The position numbers and the translations under genes were made by a program. The notes under the pieces are model-generated. The model saw only the letters and a program-made list of their open reading frames with translations. It did no database searches and was not told the origin of the DNA. Below are positions 23,377 through 34,500 of a DNA stretch of 64,000 nucleotides, one piece after another. How positions within the stretch are numbered: the stretch's first letter is position 1; every line of letters starts with the position of its first letter. Origin of the DNA: Bacteroidota bacterium (GTDB taxonomy: Bacteria; Bacteroidota; JABWAT01). The DNA lies in assembly GCA_020161835.1 (NCBI GenBank), contig JAIUNL010000003.1, forward strand, positions 223,962-287,961. Direction: 5' to 3'.

Positions 23377-24369
23377 GTGGTATCTTTTACCGAAGAGCGC
23401 CTGAATCAAATTTTTAAAGCGATGAAAACCCGTAAAATTGCCGTAATCGGTGATTTGATGGTTGATAAATATATTTGGGGTGATGTCCTTCGCATCAGTC
23501 CGGAAGCTCCGGTTCCGGTTGTTGAAGTAACAGATGAGTCAGAACGGCTTGGCGGTGCAGCAAATGTGGGGCTAAATCTTGTTGGACTTGGCGGGAAAAG
23601 TGTTCTGATTGGAGTCTGTGGAGACGATTCACAGGCTGCCCAGATGAAAGATATTGTAACCCGGAACGGAATGGACGCTGGTGGCATTGTTACAGATAAA
23701 ACCCGTCGTACAACCGTTAAAACCAGGGTGATTGCCCAGCAGCAGCATGTGGTGAGAATTGATCAGGAGCACCGTCATCACATCAGTAAGGCAGTTGAAA
23801 AACAGATTCTTGATTACCTCACCCTTCATATTGATGAAATTGACGGCATTATTCTCGAAGATTACAACAAAGGGGTTCTCACCCTTGGTCTAATTAAAGA
23901 TGTGATCAGTCTGGCAAATCAGCATAGAAAACTGATTACAGTCGATCCGAAAAAGAATCATTTTTTTGATTATCAGAATGTGACTTTGTTCAAACCCAAT
24001 CTGAAAGAAACCAGTGAGGGTTTAAACCGTAAACTTCATACTGATGAAGAGGTCATTGAAGCCGGAACAGAACTTTTAAAAAAGCTGAATGCTGAATATG
24101 TTCTGATTACCCGCAGCGAAAAGGGGATGTCACTTTTCAAAAAAGACGGAAGTCACCACCACGTTCCTACACAAGCTTTACATGTGGCTGATGTTTCAGG
24201 TGCCGGTGATACCGTTATTGCAACCTTAACATTGGCTTTGGCAGCCGGTGCTTCAATTGAAGAGGCTTCGGCTCTGGCTAACCTGGCGGGTGGTTTTGTA
24301 GTTGGTGAAGTCGGTATTCTTCCGGCAAAACCCGAACAGGTTCTTGAATTCTGGAGAAAAGTAAAATGA
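23377..24369 (+). CDS. rfaE1: D-glycero-beta-D-manno-heptose-7-phosphate kinase (HldE kinase domain type)
   Basis: A 330-residue PfkB-family kinase that makes heptose-1,7-bisphosphate for ADP-heptose, the lipopolysaccharide core precursor. It has KIAVIGDLMVDKYIWGDVLR, SPEAPVPVVEV, RLGGAANVGLNLVGLGGKSV, the glycine-rich SGAGDTVIATLTLALAAGAS and DYNKGVL. In enterobacteria this domain is fused to the nucleotidyltransferase; here the two are separate, overlapping genes, as in many FCB bacteria. The start is GTG 23377, preceded by GGAG. Confidence 0.95.
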   Translation: MVSFTEERLNQIFKAMKTRKIAVIGDLMVDKYIWGDVLRISPEAPVPVVEVTDESERLGGAANVGLNLVGLGGKSVLIGVCGDDSQAAQMKDIVTRNGMDAGGIVTDKTRRTTVKTRVIAQQQHVVRIDQEHRHHISKAVEKQILDYLTLHIDEIDGIILEDYNKGVLTLGLIKDVISLANQHRKLITVDPKKNHFFDYQNVTLFKPNLKETSEGLNRKLHTDEEVIEAGTELLKKLNAEYVLITRSEKGMSLFKKDGSHHHVPTQALHVADVSGAGDTVIATLTLALAAGASIEEASALANLAGGFVVGEVGILPAKPEQVLEFWRKVK

Positions 24370-24851
24370 TATCACCTGGCAAAATACTTACAATTGATGA
24401 GTTTATTCCCATCAGAAAAGAATTAAAATCCTCAGGTAAAAAACTGGTTTTTACAAACGGGGTTTTTGACATCCTGCACAAGGGCCATGTTGATTATTTG
24501 TTCAAAGCCCGGAATCTGGGTGATGCCATGGTGATTGCAGTGAATTCTGATTCTTCTGTAAAGCGGATTAAAGGTGATAAACGGCCTATTAATTCTGAAC
24601 TTGACCGTGCTTTTCTTCTGGCAGCGCTCCGGTGCGTAGATTTTGTTGTTTTTTTCAGTGACGACACACCCCACCAGGTTATCTCTGAAATAATTCCTGA
24701 TTATCTGGTCAAAGGGGCAGACTGGGATGTGAGTAAAGTTGTTGGCAAAGAAATTGTTGAAGCCAATGGCGGCAAGGTGCTGACTGTTGAACTGACGCCA
24801 GAGCGCAGCACAACCAATGTGATTGAAAAAGTACTTACGGTTTACCGATAG
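24366..24851 (+). CDS. rfaE2: D-glycero-beta-D-manno-heptose 1-phosphate adenylyltransferase
   Basis: A 161-residue cytidylyltransferase-fold enzyme that transfers AMP to heptose-1-phosphate. TNGVFDILHKGHVDYL carries the HxGH motif (38-41, HKGH), and the second signature is VELTPERSTTNVIEKV, matching the family's ERSTT. Together with the preceding kinase it completes the ADP-heptose precursor route. A four-base overlap (ATGA) links the two. The missing pieces (isomerase, phosphatase, epimerase) are not in the window. Confidence 0.96.
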   Translation: MISPGKILTIDEFIPIRKELKSSGKKLVFTNGVFDILHKGHVDYLFKARNLGDAMVIAVNSDSSVKRIKGDKRPINSELDRAFLLAALRCVDFVVFFSDDTPHQVISEIIPDYLVKGADWDVSKVVGKEIVEANGGKVLTVELTPERSTTNVIEKVLTVYR

Positions 24852-24872
24852 TACCGAAAGAAACCTGAATTT

Positions 24873-27800
24873 GTGAAAACTTTTTTCCGGATTGCATCTT
24901 ACCTGAGCCTGGTAACGGCTTATCTGGTTCTGACCCTGATTTTGCTGTTTTTTACGGTCTGCCAGACTGATTGGTTTAAAAACCAGTTGAAGGAGGCTAT
25001 TACCCGTTTTTCAAATGAAAATATCAACGGTGTGCTGAATATTGGTTCTATTGAAGGAAATTTTATATCCCGGGTAACATTAAACAAGGTTTCACTGATC
25101 AGCGCAAAGGGTGATACACTGGTTTCAGCAAAAAGTATTCAGCTCAGATACATGCCACTTTTTGCACTTTTCGGAAACATTAACATCTCGTCGTTGACCC
25201 TTTCAGATCCGGATATAAGAATGGAAGCAGATTCTGCCGGGAATCTGAATCTGGCTGATTTAATAAAACCATCCCCGCCTGATACGGTCGAAAAACCAGG
25301 TTTTGATCTTTCCGAATGGCGGATCAGGGTAAAGGCTTTTTCTATTGAAAATGGTACTTTTACTTTCTCTGATCAGAGCAGGACGATTGAAGAACAACCA
25401 GCCGGAATCTGGAATTATCAGGATTTTAAGATAAATAACCTCAATTTCTTTCTTTCTGCATCTTTAAATTCTGAACAATCATCCAGCCTTATCATCCGGA
25501 AATTTTCGTTTGACGAACAAAATTCAGGGTTTAGTCTTAAAAATATTGATCTGAACCTCGCTATCGACAAACAAACAGCTAAACTGAATTATCTGACTGT
25601 AATTACCGATTCCAGTAAAATCGGCCTGTCTGCAGTTTTAAATTTTCCCCGGAAAATAAAAGCAGATTCAACTCTTGCAGATAATTTTCTGCAGGCAAAC
25701 ATGGTAGCCGAAGTTAAACTTGACCGTTTTACCTTTTCAGATCTGACCTGCTTCATTCCAGTTGTCGACATGTTGAGGGGAACAGTTTCAGGTCAGGTAC
25801 GGGCATCTGGCACCTTAGATTCCCTGCATGCTGAACAGGTTGAACTTGAAATTGGCGGCGGTACCAATCTAGCTGTTGCAGGGTGGCTTTATCACCTAAC
25901 TGATTCTGACCGGCTCAATATGGATGTCAGGGTAAAACCTTCAGAGGTATATTCAGAAGACGTGCTTGCCTTGCTTCCGCTATACCCGATTCCTGATTTT
26001 TCTCAAGCGGGAAAAGTTGAGTTTACTGCCCGGTATAAAGGGAAACCTCTCACCTTTTTGTCTGAAGTTTCTTTTGCAACTGAACAGGCCGGCTCAGGAA
26101 ATGCCAGCGTATTTTTCGATTTTGCTGATGGCAGGGAAGGGTACAAGGCTGAGGTTAGTACTCGAAAGCTGAATTTACAGCCATTTCTCTGGAACCGGCA
26201 GGAATTCAAATCGGATCTGACCGTTAAGCTCACAGCCAATGGTTCAGGATATTCTCTTGAATCTCTGAACTCAGCCGCTCATATTGAAACCCAAAAATCT
26301 ACCTGGCAGCAGATCACCTTAGATTCACTTGTTGCTGATATTTCTGCCAAAAACAGAACCATTGATCTGGCAGCAAATGTGATCTCACAGTTTGGAACGG
26401 TCAATCTGAAAAGTTCGCTTGTAAAATCAGGCAATTCAATTGATATCCAGTCAAAAATTAAAGCGAAATCAGTCAATGCCGGTAAGTTTGCAGAAGAGTT
26501 ACCTCAAACCAATTTTTGGTTTGACTCTGAAGTGGGTGTAAAATTTGGCGATACCCTGGGTCTTGCAGGATGGATTCAGTTTGATTCTTTAAAAATCGGA
26601 AAAATTGATTTTGGGAAACCGGAACAAAAATTTGATTTGAAAAATATTCCCGGCAAGGCCTTATCAGTAAATTTAAATGGTAGCTGGCTTGATGCAAATG
26701 TAAAGGCCAAAGGTGATCTTAATTTTTGGATTGATAATATTGACCAGGTCATCCGGTCATTGAAAACCAATAATCCTGACTCTATTCAGGCCCGTGGCTT
26801 AACCGTTCTGACTGATGTTGAATACAGTGAAAAACGTGAAATTAACTGGGATGTCAAGATAAAGTCGGTTGAATCACTTCTTTATCTGTTTAACCTTCCG
26901 GAACTAAACTTAAGAGCAGAAGGAAAGGGGAAAACCCTTGTTCAAGGTTTTCAGGCTCTTTCTGATGTAGATTTAAAAGTAGACTCACTCAGGCTGAATG
27001 AAGCACTTAAAATTGAAAACCTGGTTCTATCAGTGAGAATGGATTCTCTTGATTTACGTTCAATGATCAAGTCAGCCAAGGGAACCTTTACAGTTAATGC
27101 CGATCAGATTACTACTGCCAAACGAAATTGGGGAAAAGCTTCAGTTTCTGCGAGTCTGAACAGCGGGGTAATTGATTACAAAGCGGCCCTTGAAGATGAG
27201 GGGGATATTCTTTCAGTAAATATTGATGGCAGGGTTTTATTTACTTTAGATTCACTTTCTGCTGTTTTTCATGAAATATCACTTAAAACGCCTGCAGGTG
27301 AATGGGCTCTTGAAAGAGATGCCAGGTTGGGCCTGACCACAACGGCGCTCTGGGTTAGAGATTTCTCGCTTAAAAGTGAGTCTTCGGTAGTGACTCTGAA
27401 CGGTGGTTTATCACCGGCCGGGACTTCTGTTCTAAATCTGACTGGCAAGGCCGATGATATTTCGGCCTTTCTGTCGCCATTTATCAGAGATTTTACTTCG
27501 CTTCCCAAAGGTGAGCTAATTTTGGCTGTAAATGTTTTTGGCACCTTGCTTGAACCCAATTTTACAGCGTCCCTTGATTTGCTTTCAATCAGCCTGGCCC
27601 GGACAAATTATGGTGACCTGAGGCTCACCTCAAGTTTTGATGGTGATTTTTTATCTTTTGACGGCGAAATGGTTTCTGCCGGAAAACTTCCGTTCCTGAA
27701 AATTAAGGGGTTTATTCCGTTTGCCCTGAGAGAAGCCACTCCTGGTGCAAATCAGGATTCTGATATTCGTCTGGATGCAAATAATTTTGATCTGGGTCTG

Positions 27801-29438
27801 CTTCAGGGGTTCATTCCTGACGTGAGAGAAATCAGCGGAAAATTAAATGCGGCTATTACAGTCAGCGGGAAAATTGGTTTACCCAAACTTGAAGGGAATG
27901 TGACTGTTGCCGGCGGTGCAATCAGACTGGGAATAAACAATGTCAGATATTCTAACCTGAACGGGTCTGCAACTCTGAAGGATGACATGGTCAGAATTTC
28001 TTCTGTTGATGTGGAATCAAAAAACGGTGGAAAAGCAAAATTATACGGTTCTTTCAGGGTTAAAAATTATATTCCAAACAATGACTTCAATTTAAGTCTG
28101 GTTTTAAACGGAATTTCTGTTCTCGATAAAGCACCAACCTCAACATCTGCATTCAGTGGTGATGTTGAACTGACGGGAGTTTTAAACCTGAAGGGAAATT
28201 TTGCCAGGTCATTCCTTAACGGGAATCTGAGAATTAAAAAGGCCGCTTTGAATATCATCACAGCTTCTGCAAACCTGAAAGCCAGCAACGAAGATGCTTT
28301 CATTACTTTCGTTGGGGCAGGTGATACGACTAAGGCAACGCAAACCGATTCAACAACTGCTATTCCCGTTTTCATCAGAAAGAGAAAAGAGTCTGACTTT
28401 ATTGCCGGACTGAATGCGTTTGTTCAGATTGATGCATCGCAAAATGCCGTATTGACCCTTGTTTTGAATAAAGCAACCGGTGAACGGCTGACGACTGAAC
28501 TGACCGGTAACCTGAATTTGCAGTTCCAGCAGCAAAATCTGACCACGAATGGTGTCCTTACCGTTCAGTCAGGAAAGTACAATTTTTATACCACCCAGTT
28601 TGATGTTGAACAGGGCGGAACTCTTAGTTTTACCGGTGATCTGGGTGAACCTGAAATGAATCTGGTTGCCAAAACGACCATTTCACGCCAGGTCACAACT
28701 GACAGTACAACCTCCCTAACTGAAATCAATATTATTTCATTGGGGATTAAAGGCTCGGTCTTAGCCCCTCAGCTTACCTATGATATCGCAACAAGCCGAA
28801 GTAACGGAAAATCAGAATCGACCACTGAAAACCCTGATATGAAAGATAAAGCTGCCGCAAATATTATTTCACTCATTCTGCTGGGACAATGGTTGTACGA
28901 TCCTTACCTTGAAGCCGGTACAAACCCCCAGCTAAATCTGGGTAATGACCTTACCAGCTCAACAATAAATGCGGGTTTTGGTGTGCTCAGCAATCACATC
29001 GGCCGGTTTCTTGGGGGTGTAGATAACCAGATCAGGTACGTCAATTTTCAGGTTCATAACTCAAACGGAAAAACAGAAAATATTGGTGGTGTTTTTGTCT
29101 ACGATATTGCAGAAAACTGGTCACTTACCGGTGGTTTGAATTACAATCTTTCAGATCAGCGTACGAATTTAACTGGTCAGGACAACAGTTCGAGGCTCGG
29201 ACTTTCCTGGCGGCTTGAACATAAATTGACAGATAACCTCAGCTGGGATATTTTCCAGAGCTATGACCCCTATACTTTTGACACCCGTGACCAGATTGTG
29301 AGGGGTGTTTCACTGTTCTACCGTAAAAGCTTTTACCGGTGGGGCGACTTGATAAAACGAGAAGAAGAACCAATTTATGAAACCCAAAAATCTGACAGTC
29401 AGCCTAAAACAGTCAGTCCTAAAATTCCTGGAAAATAA
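24873..29438 (+). CDS. tamB: TamB/DUF490-family translocation and assembly protein
   Basis: A 1521-residue AsmA-like giant. An N-terminal signal anchor (residues 5-28) is followed by long beta-rich repeats with alternating hydrophobic residues that probably form a taco-shaped lipid conduit across the periplasm. The C-terminal 400 residues hold the TamB domain, with LNITGKAD-like NLTGKADDISAFL, GNLTVKKAALN-like LRIKKAALNIITASANLKAS and FYTTQFDVEQGGTLSFTGD. In proteobacteria TamB works with the barrel TamA. No TamA is present, but an outer-membrane barrel gene follows two genes on. Start GTG 24873 gives a normal signal anchor. Confidence 0.92.
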   Translation: MKTFFRIASYLSLVTAYLVLTLILLFFTVCQTDWFKNQLKEAITRFSNENINGVLNIGSIEGNFISRVTLNKVSLISAKGDTLVSAKSIQLRYMPLFALFGNINISSLTLSDPDIRMEADSAGNLNLADLIKPSPPDTVEKPGFDLSEWRIRVKAFSIENGTFTFSDQSRTIEEQPAGIWNYQDFKINNLNFFLSASLNSEQSSSLIIRKFSFDEQNSGFSLKNIDLNLAIDKQTAKLNYLTVITDSSKIGLSAVLNFPRKIKADSTLADNFLQANMVAEVKLDRFTFSDLTCFIPVVDMLRGTVSGQVRASGTLDSLHAEQVELEIGGGTNLAVAGWLYHLTDSDRLNMDVRVKPSEVYSEDVLALLPLYPIPDFSQAGKVEFTARYKGKPLTFLSEVSFATEQAGSGNASVFFDFADGREGYKAEVSTRKLNLQPFLWNRQEFKSDLTVKLTANGSGYSLESLNSAAHIETQKSTWQQITLDSLVADISAKNRTIDLAANVISQFGTVNLKSSLVKSGNSIDIQSKIKAKSVNAGKFAEELPQTNFWFDSEVGVKFGDTLGLAGWIQFDSLKIGKIDFGKPEQKFDLKNIPGKALSVNLNGSWLDANVKAKGDLNFWIDNIDQVIRSLKTNNPDSIQARGLTVLTDVEYSEKREINWDVKIKSVESLLYLFNLPELNLRAEGKGKTLVQGFQALSDVDLKVDSLRLNEALKIENLVLSVRMDSLDLRSMIKSAKGTFTVNADQITTAKRNWGKASVSASLNSGVIDYKAALEDEGDILSVNIDGRVLFTLDSLSAVFHEISLKTPAGEWALERDARLGLTTTALWVRDFSLKSESSVVTLNGGLSPAGTSVLNLTGKADDISAFLSPFIRDFTSLPKGELILAVNVFGTLLEPNFTASLDLLSISLARTNYGDLRLTSSFDGDFLSFDGEMVSAGKLPFLKIKGFIPFALREATPGANQDSDIRLDANNFDLGLLQGFIPDVREISGKLNAAITVSGKIGLPKLEGNVTVAGGAIRLGINNVRYSNLNGSATLKDDMVRISSVDVESKNGGKAKLYGSFRVKNYIPNNDFNLSLVLNGISVLDKAPTSTSAFSGDVELTGVLNLKGNFARSFLNGNLRIKKAALNIITASANLKASNEDAFITFVGAGDTTKATQTDSTTAIPVFIRKRKESDFIAGLNAFVQIDASQNAVLTLVLNKATGERLTTELTGNLNLQFQQQNLTTNGVLTVQSGKYNFYTTQFDVEQGGTLSFTGDLGEPEMNLVAKTTISRQVTTDSTTSLTEINIISLGIKGSVLAPQLTYDIATSRSNGKSESTTENPDMKDKAAANIISLILLGQWLYDPYLEAGTNPQLNLGNDLTSSTINAGFGVLSNHIGRFLGGVDNQIRYVNFQVHNSNGKTENIGGVFVYDIAENWSLTGGLNYNLSDQRTNLTGQDNSSRLGLSWRLEHKLTDNLSWDIFQSYDPYTFDTRDQIVRGVSLFYRKSFYRWGDLIKREEEPIYETQKSDSQPKTVSPKIPGK

Positions 29439-31494
29439 AAAACCGTCTGCTTACACAGTTAATCAGATTACCCGGGCACTCAAATTGACTATGCCTGAGG
29501 CTGAACGGTTGGTTTCTGGTGTGGTTAATGAATTGGTTGCCGATAAGAAAGTTTCACGCCAGAAGGGTAAGAAATTCAGCGTTTCTGAAAACACCATTTT
29601 TATGGAAGGAATTCTTCAGGTTACCCGTTCCGGAATGGGTTTTGTAAAGATTGACGATCAGACCGAAATACTTATCAGTGAAAAGAATTTGGGAACAGCT
29701 TTTCATGAAGACAAAGTTCAGGTTCTGGTATTTCCCCGAAAACCTGAGGCTCGGCTTGAAGGTCAGGTCAATGCCGTTCTTGAGCGGTCGAGAGTCCGGT
29801 TTGTCGGCGTTCTTGAAATGGGAAAAAGTTTTGCTTTTGTTGTGGCTGATGATCAGCGGATTCACCGTGATTTTTACATCCCGCCCCGGTTTCTGAACCG
29901 TGCCAAAGCAGGCGATAAAGTTATTGTTCAGATGGATGAATGGAAAAATCCGCACATCAACCCGGAAGGCCGTATTCTTGAAGTGCTTGGCCGTGCAAAA
30001 GATCTGCGGGTTCAGGTTATTTCAGTTGCCCGGGGACTCGATCTGCCAGATCAGTTTCCGCCGGCCGTTGAAAAAGAAGCTTCAGAAATCAGTATCACAT
30101 TAACGGCTGCCGATCTTGCAGGAAGACTTGATCTGAGAGAAGACATCATCCTCACAATTGACCCGGATGATGCAAAAGATTTTGATGATGCTGTTTCTCT
30201 GAAGGAACTTGAGAACGGAAATATCGAAGTTGGTGTTCACATTGCAGACGTGAGCCATTATGTGAAAATCGGCTCAAAATTAGACAAGGAAGCTGCCAAA
30301 CGGGGAACTTCGATATATCTGGTTGACCGGGTCATCCCAATGTTGCCAGAAGCATTAAGCAATAATGTGTGTTCTCTGGTTCCGCATCAGGATAGACTAA
30401 CTTTTTCTGCTGTGATTGAACTTACCCCGAAGGGCATTGTTAAAAGTACCCGTTTTGCGAGATCTGTCATCCATTCAAAACGGCGGTATTCCTATGAAGA
30501 AGTGCAGAAAATTTTGGATACCGGATCAGGTGATTTTTCTGATATCTTGCTGAAATTAAATAAACTGGCAAAAACTTTAACCGCAAAACGGTTTAAAAAC
30601 GGGTCAATTGACTTCGATTCACCTGAAGCCAAATTCAAGTTTAATGAAAAAGGCGCACCCATTGCCATCATCCGGAAGGACAGGCTTGATGCACACCGTT
30701 TGATTGAAGAATTTATGCTTCTGGCAAACCGTTCTGTGGCCGAATTGTTTGCATCAGTAAAAAAGAAAACACAGCTTTCTGCTCTTTATCGGGTTCATGA
30801 CAAGCCGGATGTGACCAAATTAACGAATCTGCAATCTCTTGCCGGAAGTCTGGGATTCAAACTTGAAATTGGCGATGACGAAACATCCGCTCATTCACTT
30901 CAGAAACTTATGAACGATGTAAAGGGAACTGATTCTGAAAATGTAATTCACCAGGTGGCCATCAGAAGTATGGCAAGAGCTATTTACACACCTGACAACA
31001 TTGGCCATTACGGACTTTCATTTAAAGATTATACCCATTTTACATCGCCGATCAGAAGATACCCCGATCTGATTGTTCACCGGCTTTTGAATCGGTATGC
31101 AGTTGAACACAATCTGACTGCAATCTATCAGAAAACAGAACTTTCTGCAATTTGTGATGCCTGTAATTCAACTGAACGTAAGGCTGTCGAAGCTGAACGT
31201 GAATCAGTTAAACTCATGCAGGTTGAGTATATGAAGAGCCGAATTGGTGAAGAATTCGAAGGAATCATTTCTGGTGTGGCGCAATTCGGACTTTTCGTGG
31301 AAATTAAAGATTTACTGGTTGAAGGCCTGGTTTCAGTTCGTGATCTCACCCAGGATTATTACGTTTTTAAAGAAAACGGTTATGCGCTTGTTGGTGAAAA
31401 AACAGGACATACCTACCGGCTGGGTGATCACATTCGGGTTGAATGCATGAATGCAAACCCGGTCAAGCGTACAATTGATTTTAAAATGGTTTGA
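29377..31494 (+). CDS. rnr: Ribonuclease R
   Basis: A 705-residue 3'-5' exoribonuclease of the RNB family, which degrades structured RNA. Order: an N-terminal winged-helix-like region (5-60), cold-shock domains (about 70-220), the RNB catalytic domain with TIDPDDAKDFDDAVSL (Asp cluster about 260-272), HIADVSHYVK and HFTSPIRRYPDLIVHRLLN, and a C-terminal S1 domain (EEFEGIISGVAQFGLFVEI, about 625-700). The first 62 bases overlap the end of tamB; the N-terminal helix-turn-helix supports this start, and a GAAGAAG lies before the ATG. Its position between two envelope genes is not explained by function. Confidence 0.95.
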   Translation: MKPKNLTVSLKQSVLKFLENKKPSAYTVNQITRALKLTMPEAERLVSGVVNELVADKKVSRQKGKKFSVSENTIFMEGILQVTRSGMGFVKIDDQTEILISEKNLGTAFHEDKVQVLVFPRKPEARLEGQVNAVLERSRVRFVGVLEMGKSFAFVVADDQRIHRDFYIPPRFLNRAKAGDKVIVQMDEWKNPHINPEGRILEVLGRAKDLRVQVISVARGLDLPDQFPPAVEKEASEISITLTAADLAGRLDLREDIILTIDPDDAKDFDDAVSLKELENGNIEVGVHIADVSHYVKIGSKLDKEAAKRGTSIYLVDRVIPMLPEALSNNVCSLVPHQDRLTFSAVIELTPKGIVKSTRFARSVIHSKRRYSYEEVQKILDTGSGDFSDILLKLNKLAKTLTAKRFKNGSIDFDSPEAKFKFNEKGAPIAIIRKDRLDAHRLIEEFMLLANRSVAELFASVKKKTQLSALYRVHDKPDVTKLTNLQSLAGSLGFKLEIGDDETSAHSLQKLMNDVKGTDSENVIHQVAIRSMARAIYTPDNIGHYGLSFKDYTHFTSPIRRYPDLIVHRLLNRYAVEHNLTAIYQKTELSAICDACNSTERKAVEAERESVKLMQVEYMKSRIGEEFEGIISGVAQFGLFVEIKDLLVEGLVSVRDLTQDYYVFKENGYALVGEKTGHTYRLGDHIRVECMNANPVKRTIDFKMV

Positions 31495-31511
31495 AAATAA
31501 AAAAGGTACTG

Positions 31512-34500
31512 ATGAAGATGAAGCGTTTTTTAAATGTCATTTTCTGGATTATTCTTCTCCAGATCGGGTCATCAACTGATGGTTTTTCTCAATTTCAGTT
31601 TGGGCAAAACAAAGTACAGTATAAAGACTTTTCCTGGAGTTACATTCAGTCAGATCACTTTGATCTTTATTTTGCAGATGGTCATTATCAGCTTGCTGAA
31701 TTTGCTATCAATGAAGCAGAATCAGCCTATGTTAAAATTCAGCGGGATTTTAATTACAGCCTGAATGCCCGTGTCTCTTTTATTATTTATGGTTCTCACA
31801 ATGAATTTCAGCAGACAAATTCCATTCAGGGTTTTCTTGATGAAGGAATTGGCGGTGTAACTGAACTTTTTAAGAACAGAGTCGTTTTGCCTTTTCAGGG
31901 CGATTACCAGATGTTTGCACACGTTATTCATCACGAATTGGTTCATGCTGTGATAAATGATATGTTTTATGGCGGAAGCCTGCAGAATGTCATTTCATCG
32001 AATATTCAATTTAGCATACCCCTCTGGTTTAATGAAGGCCTTGCTGAATTCAGTGCACTTGAATGGGATTCAAATACAGATCAGTTTATGCGGGATGCAG
32101 TAATAAACAATTACCTGGCTCCAATTCCACAACTGAGCGGATATTTTGCTTACCGTGGCGGTCAAAGTGTCTGGTACTACATTACCCAGAAATACGGCAG
32201 GGAAAAAATTGCCGAAATTCTGCATAAAATGAAATCAATGCGTGATGTTGAACGGGCTTTTCAAAGTGCGATCGGACTCAACTTTGAAGAGCTTTCTGAA
32301 CGCTGGCATCGTGACCTCAAAGTAAGATACTGGCCTGAAATTGCCTCTAGAGGTGATATTTCGGTCATCGGTAAACGCCTGATTGATCATCAAAAAGACG
32401 GATCAAATTACAATACCTCGCCATCCATTTCGCCAAAAGGTGATAAAATTGTCTACATGACTGATCAAAACCAGTATATTGATCTCTTTGTCATGAATGC
32501 CCTCGATGGGAAAACCCGCAAAAAACTGATTGACGGTCAAAGAAACCGGAATTATGAAGAACTTCATCTTTTAACCCCCGGTATTTCATGGTCTCCAGAT
32601 TCAAAACGAATTGCCGTCGCCACAAAAGCTGGTGGTGAAGATGCTATCATGCTGATCGATGTTGAAACAGGGGATGATGAAAAAATTGAAACCGGTTTAA
32701 CCGGAATTTTTAGTGTTGACTGGAGCCGTGATGGCCGATTTCTTGTTTTTCAGGGTTTGATTCAGGGTGTTTCTGATTTGTATCTCTACGACCTTACCGA
32801 AAAGAAACTCACCAACCTGACCAATGATGTGTTCAGTGATTTGGATCCATCTTTTTCACCTGATTCCAAAAAACTTGTTTTTGTTTCTGACCGAATGGAT
32901 TATGATGCTGAAGTTATCGCATCCGGTAAGAAAAAACTGAACGAGTTTAATCTGACCAGAAAAGATCTGTATGAGTTAAATATTGAAACCAAAAAAATAA
33001 CCCGGCTTACCAATACACCCGAAATTGAAGAAAGTAATCCGGTTTTTGTAAAAGATAATTCAAATATTCTTTTCATTTCAGACCGCAACGGTGCCTATAA
33101 TCTCTGGCATATTCAGACTGAATCATTGAAAACCAGACCTTTAACAGATTTGCTCCAGGGTATCCAGCAACTTTCTGTAACCTACGACGGAAACCGTCTT
33201 GCCTTTTCTGCACTCAACTATGCAGGTTATGATATTTACACTTTAAATAGTCCGCTTGAGATGAAAATTCCGGGTGATACTCTCTCTCCTAACCTGTGGG
33301 CAACTTTTCGGGATGCTGTAAAGAAGGCACCAGATGCAACCGGGACTTCCTCAGTGATTTTACCTCTTCAGCCTGATTCGCTTGCAACCTTTGTTTTTAC
33401 TCCCGCTGAAACTGAAAAAGTACCTGAACAGCCGGCTGATTCGATTAATTTTAAAAACTATGAATTTTCTGTTGACCCTGAAACAACCGAGCAAACTACA
33501 GAAACGGTTGCCGGTGCTTTTGTTGATTCTGGTTCTAACCGGACAGACGACGGCGGATTCAGAGTTTTTGATTACAAACTGAATTTTTCGCCCGATTTGG
33601 TCTACGGAAATGCCAGCGTTTCTTCACTGTACGGTGTATATGGTCAAACCAACATGATGTTCAGTGACATGCTCGGAAATCATCAGATTTTCTTTGCAAC
33701 CAATCTGGTACTTGATCTTAAAAACAGCGATTTCTATCTGGCTTACAATTACCTTCCAAAACGGGTTGATCTGGGTGTTTTTGGTTACCATTCAAGCCGT
33801 TACTTTACTATTTCAGACAATGCCGGAAGTTATGATTTTTACCGGTATCGCAATTATGGTGCAGGTTCAACTGTAAGTTATCCGTTCGATAAATATAACC
33901 GGATTTCCCTTGATCTGGGCTACTCAGTTTTAAGCCGTGAAAATTTGGATAATCAGTCAACACCTGTTGAACAAACCTGGTTCGTTAACCCCAAACTTCA
34001 GTTTATTCATGACACAGTTCTTTGGGGCCCGCTGGCACCAAGTAATGGAACTCGTTACGGGGCATCTCTTTACTTTGTTCCGAAAGCTCTGAGTGACCGG
34101 GTTTCGTTCTGGTCTCTGGCCGGAGATTACCGTACTTATTTCAGAATTACTGATTACAGTTCATTTGCACTTCGGGCAGTCGGGTCGTTTTCAAACGGAG
34201 CAACACCGCAGAAGTTTTTCATTGGCGGCGTTGAAAACTGGTTAAATGTCAGTTTCAAAAACCGTGAAAATTTCCCGATCAACACACTGGCCGATTATGT
34301 TTTTGCCGAACCGGGCTTACCGCTTCGCGGACATGAAATCAATACTCAGAATGGTACCCGGTATTTCATCACGAATGCTGAACTTCGGTTCCCTATGCTT
34401 TTCTGGTTGTTGCCCGAAGTTGGTGCCGGTAATTTCTTTATGGGTAATATCTTCCTCGATCTTGGTTCAGCCTGGGATAATAATAAATCATTTAAACCTT

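Noticed and set aside
29377..29438. Sequencing frameshift at the tamB/rnr overlap
   Set aside because: Both frames are intact and both ends are family-typical; a 62-base overlap is simply long.
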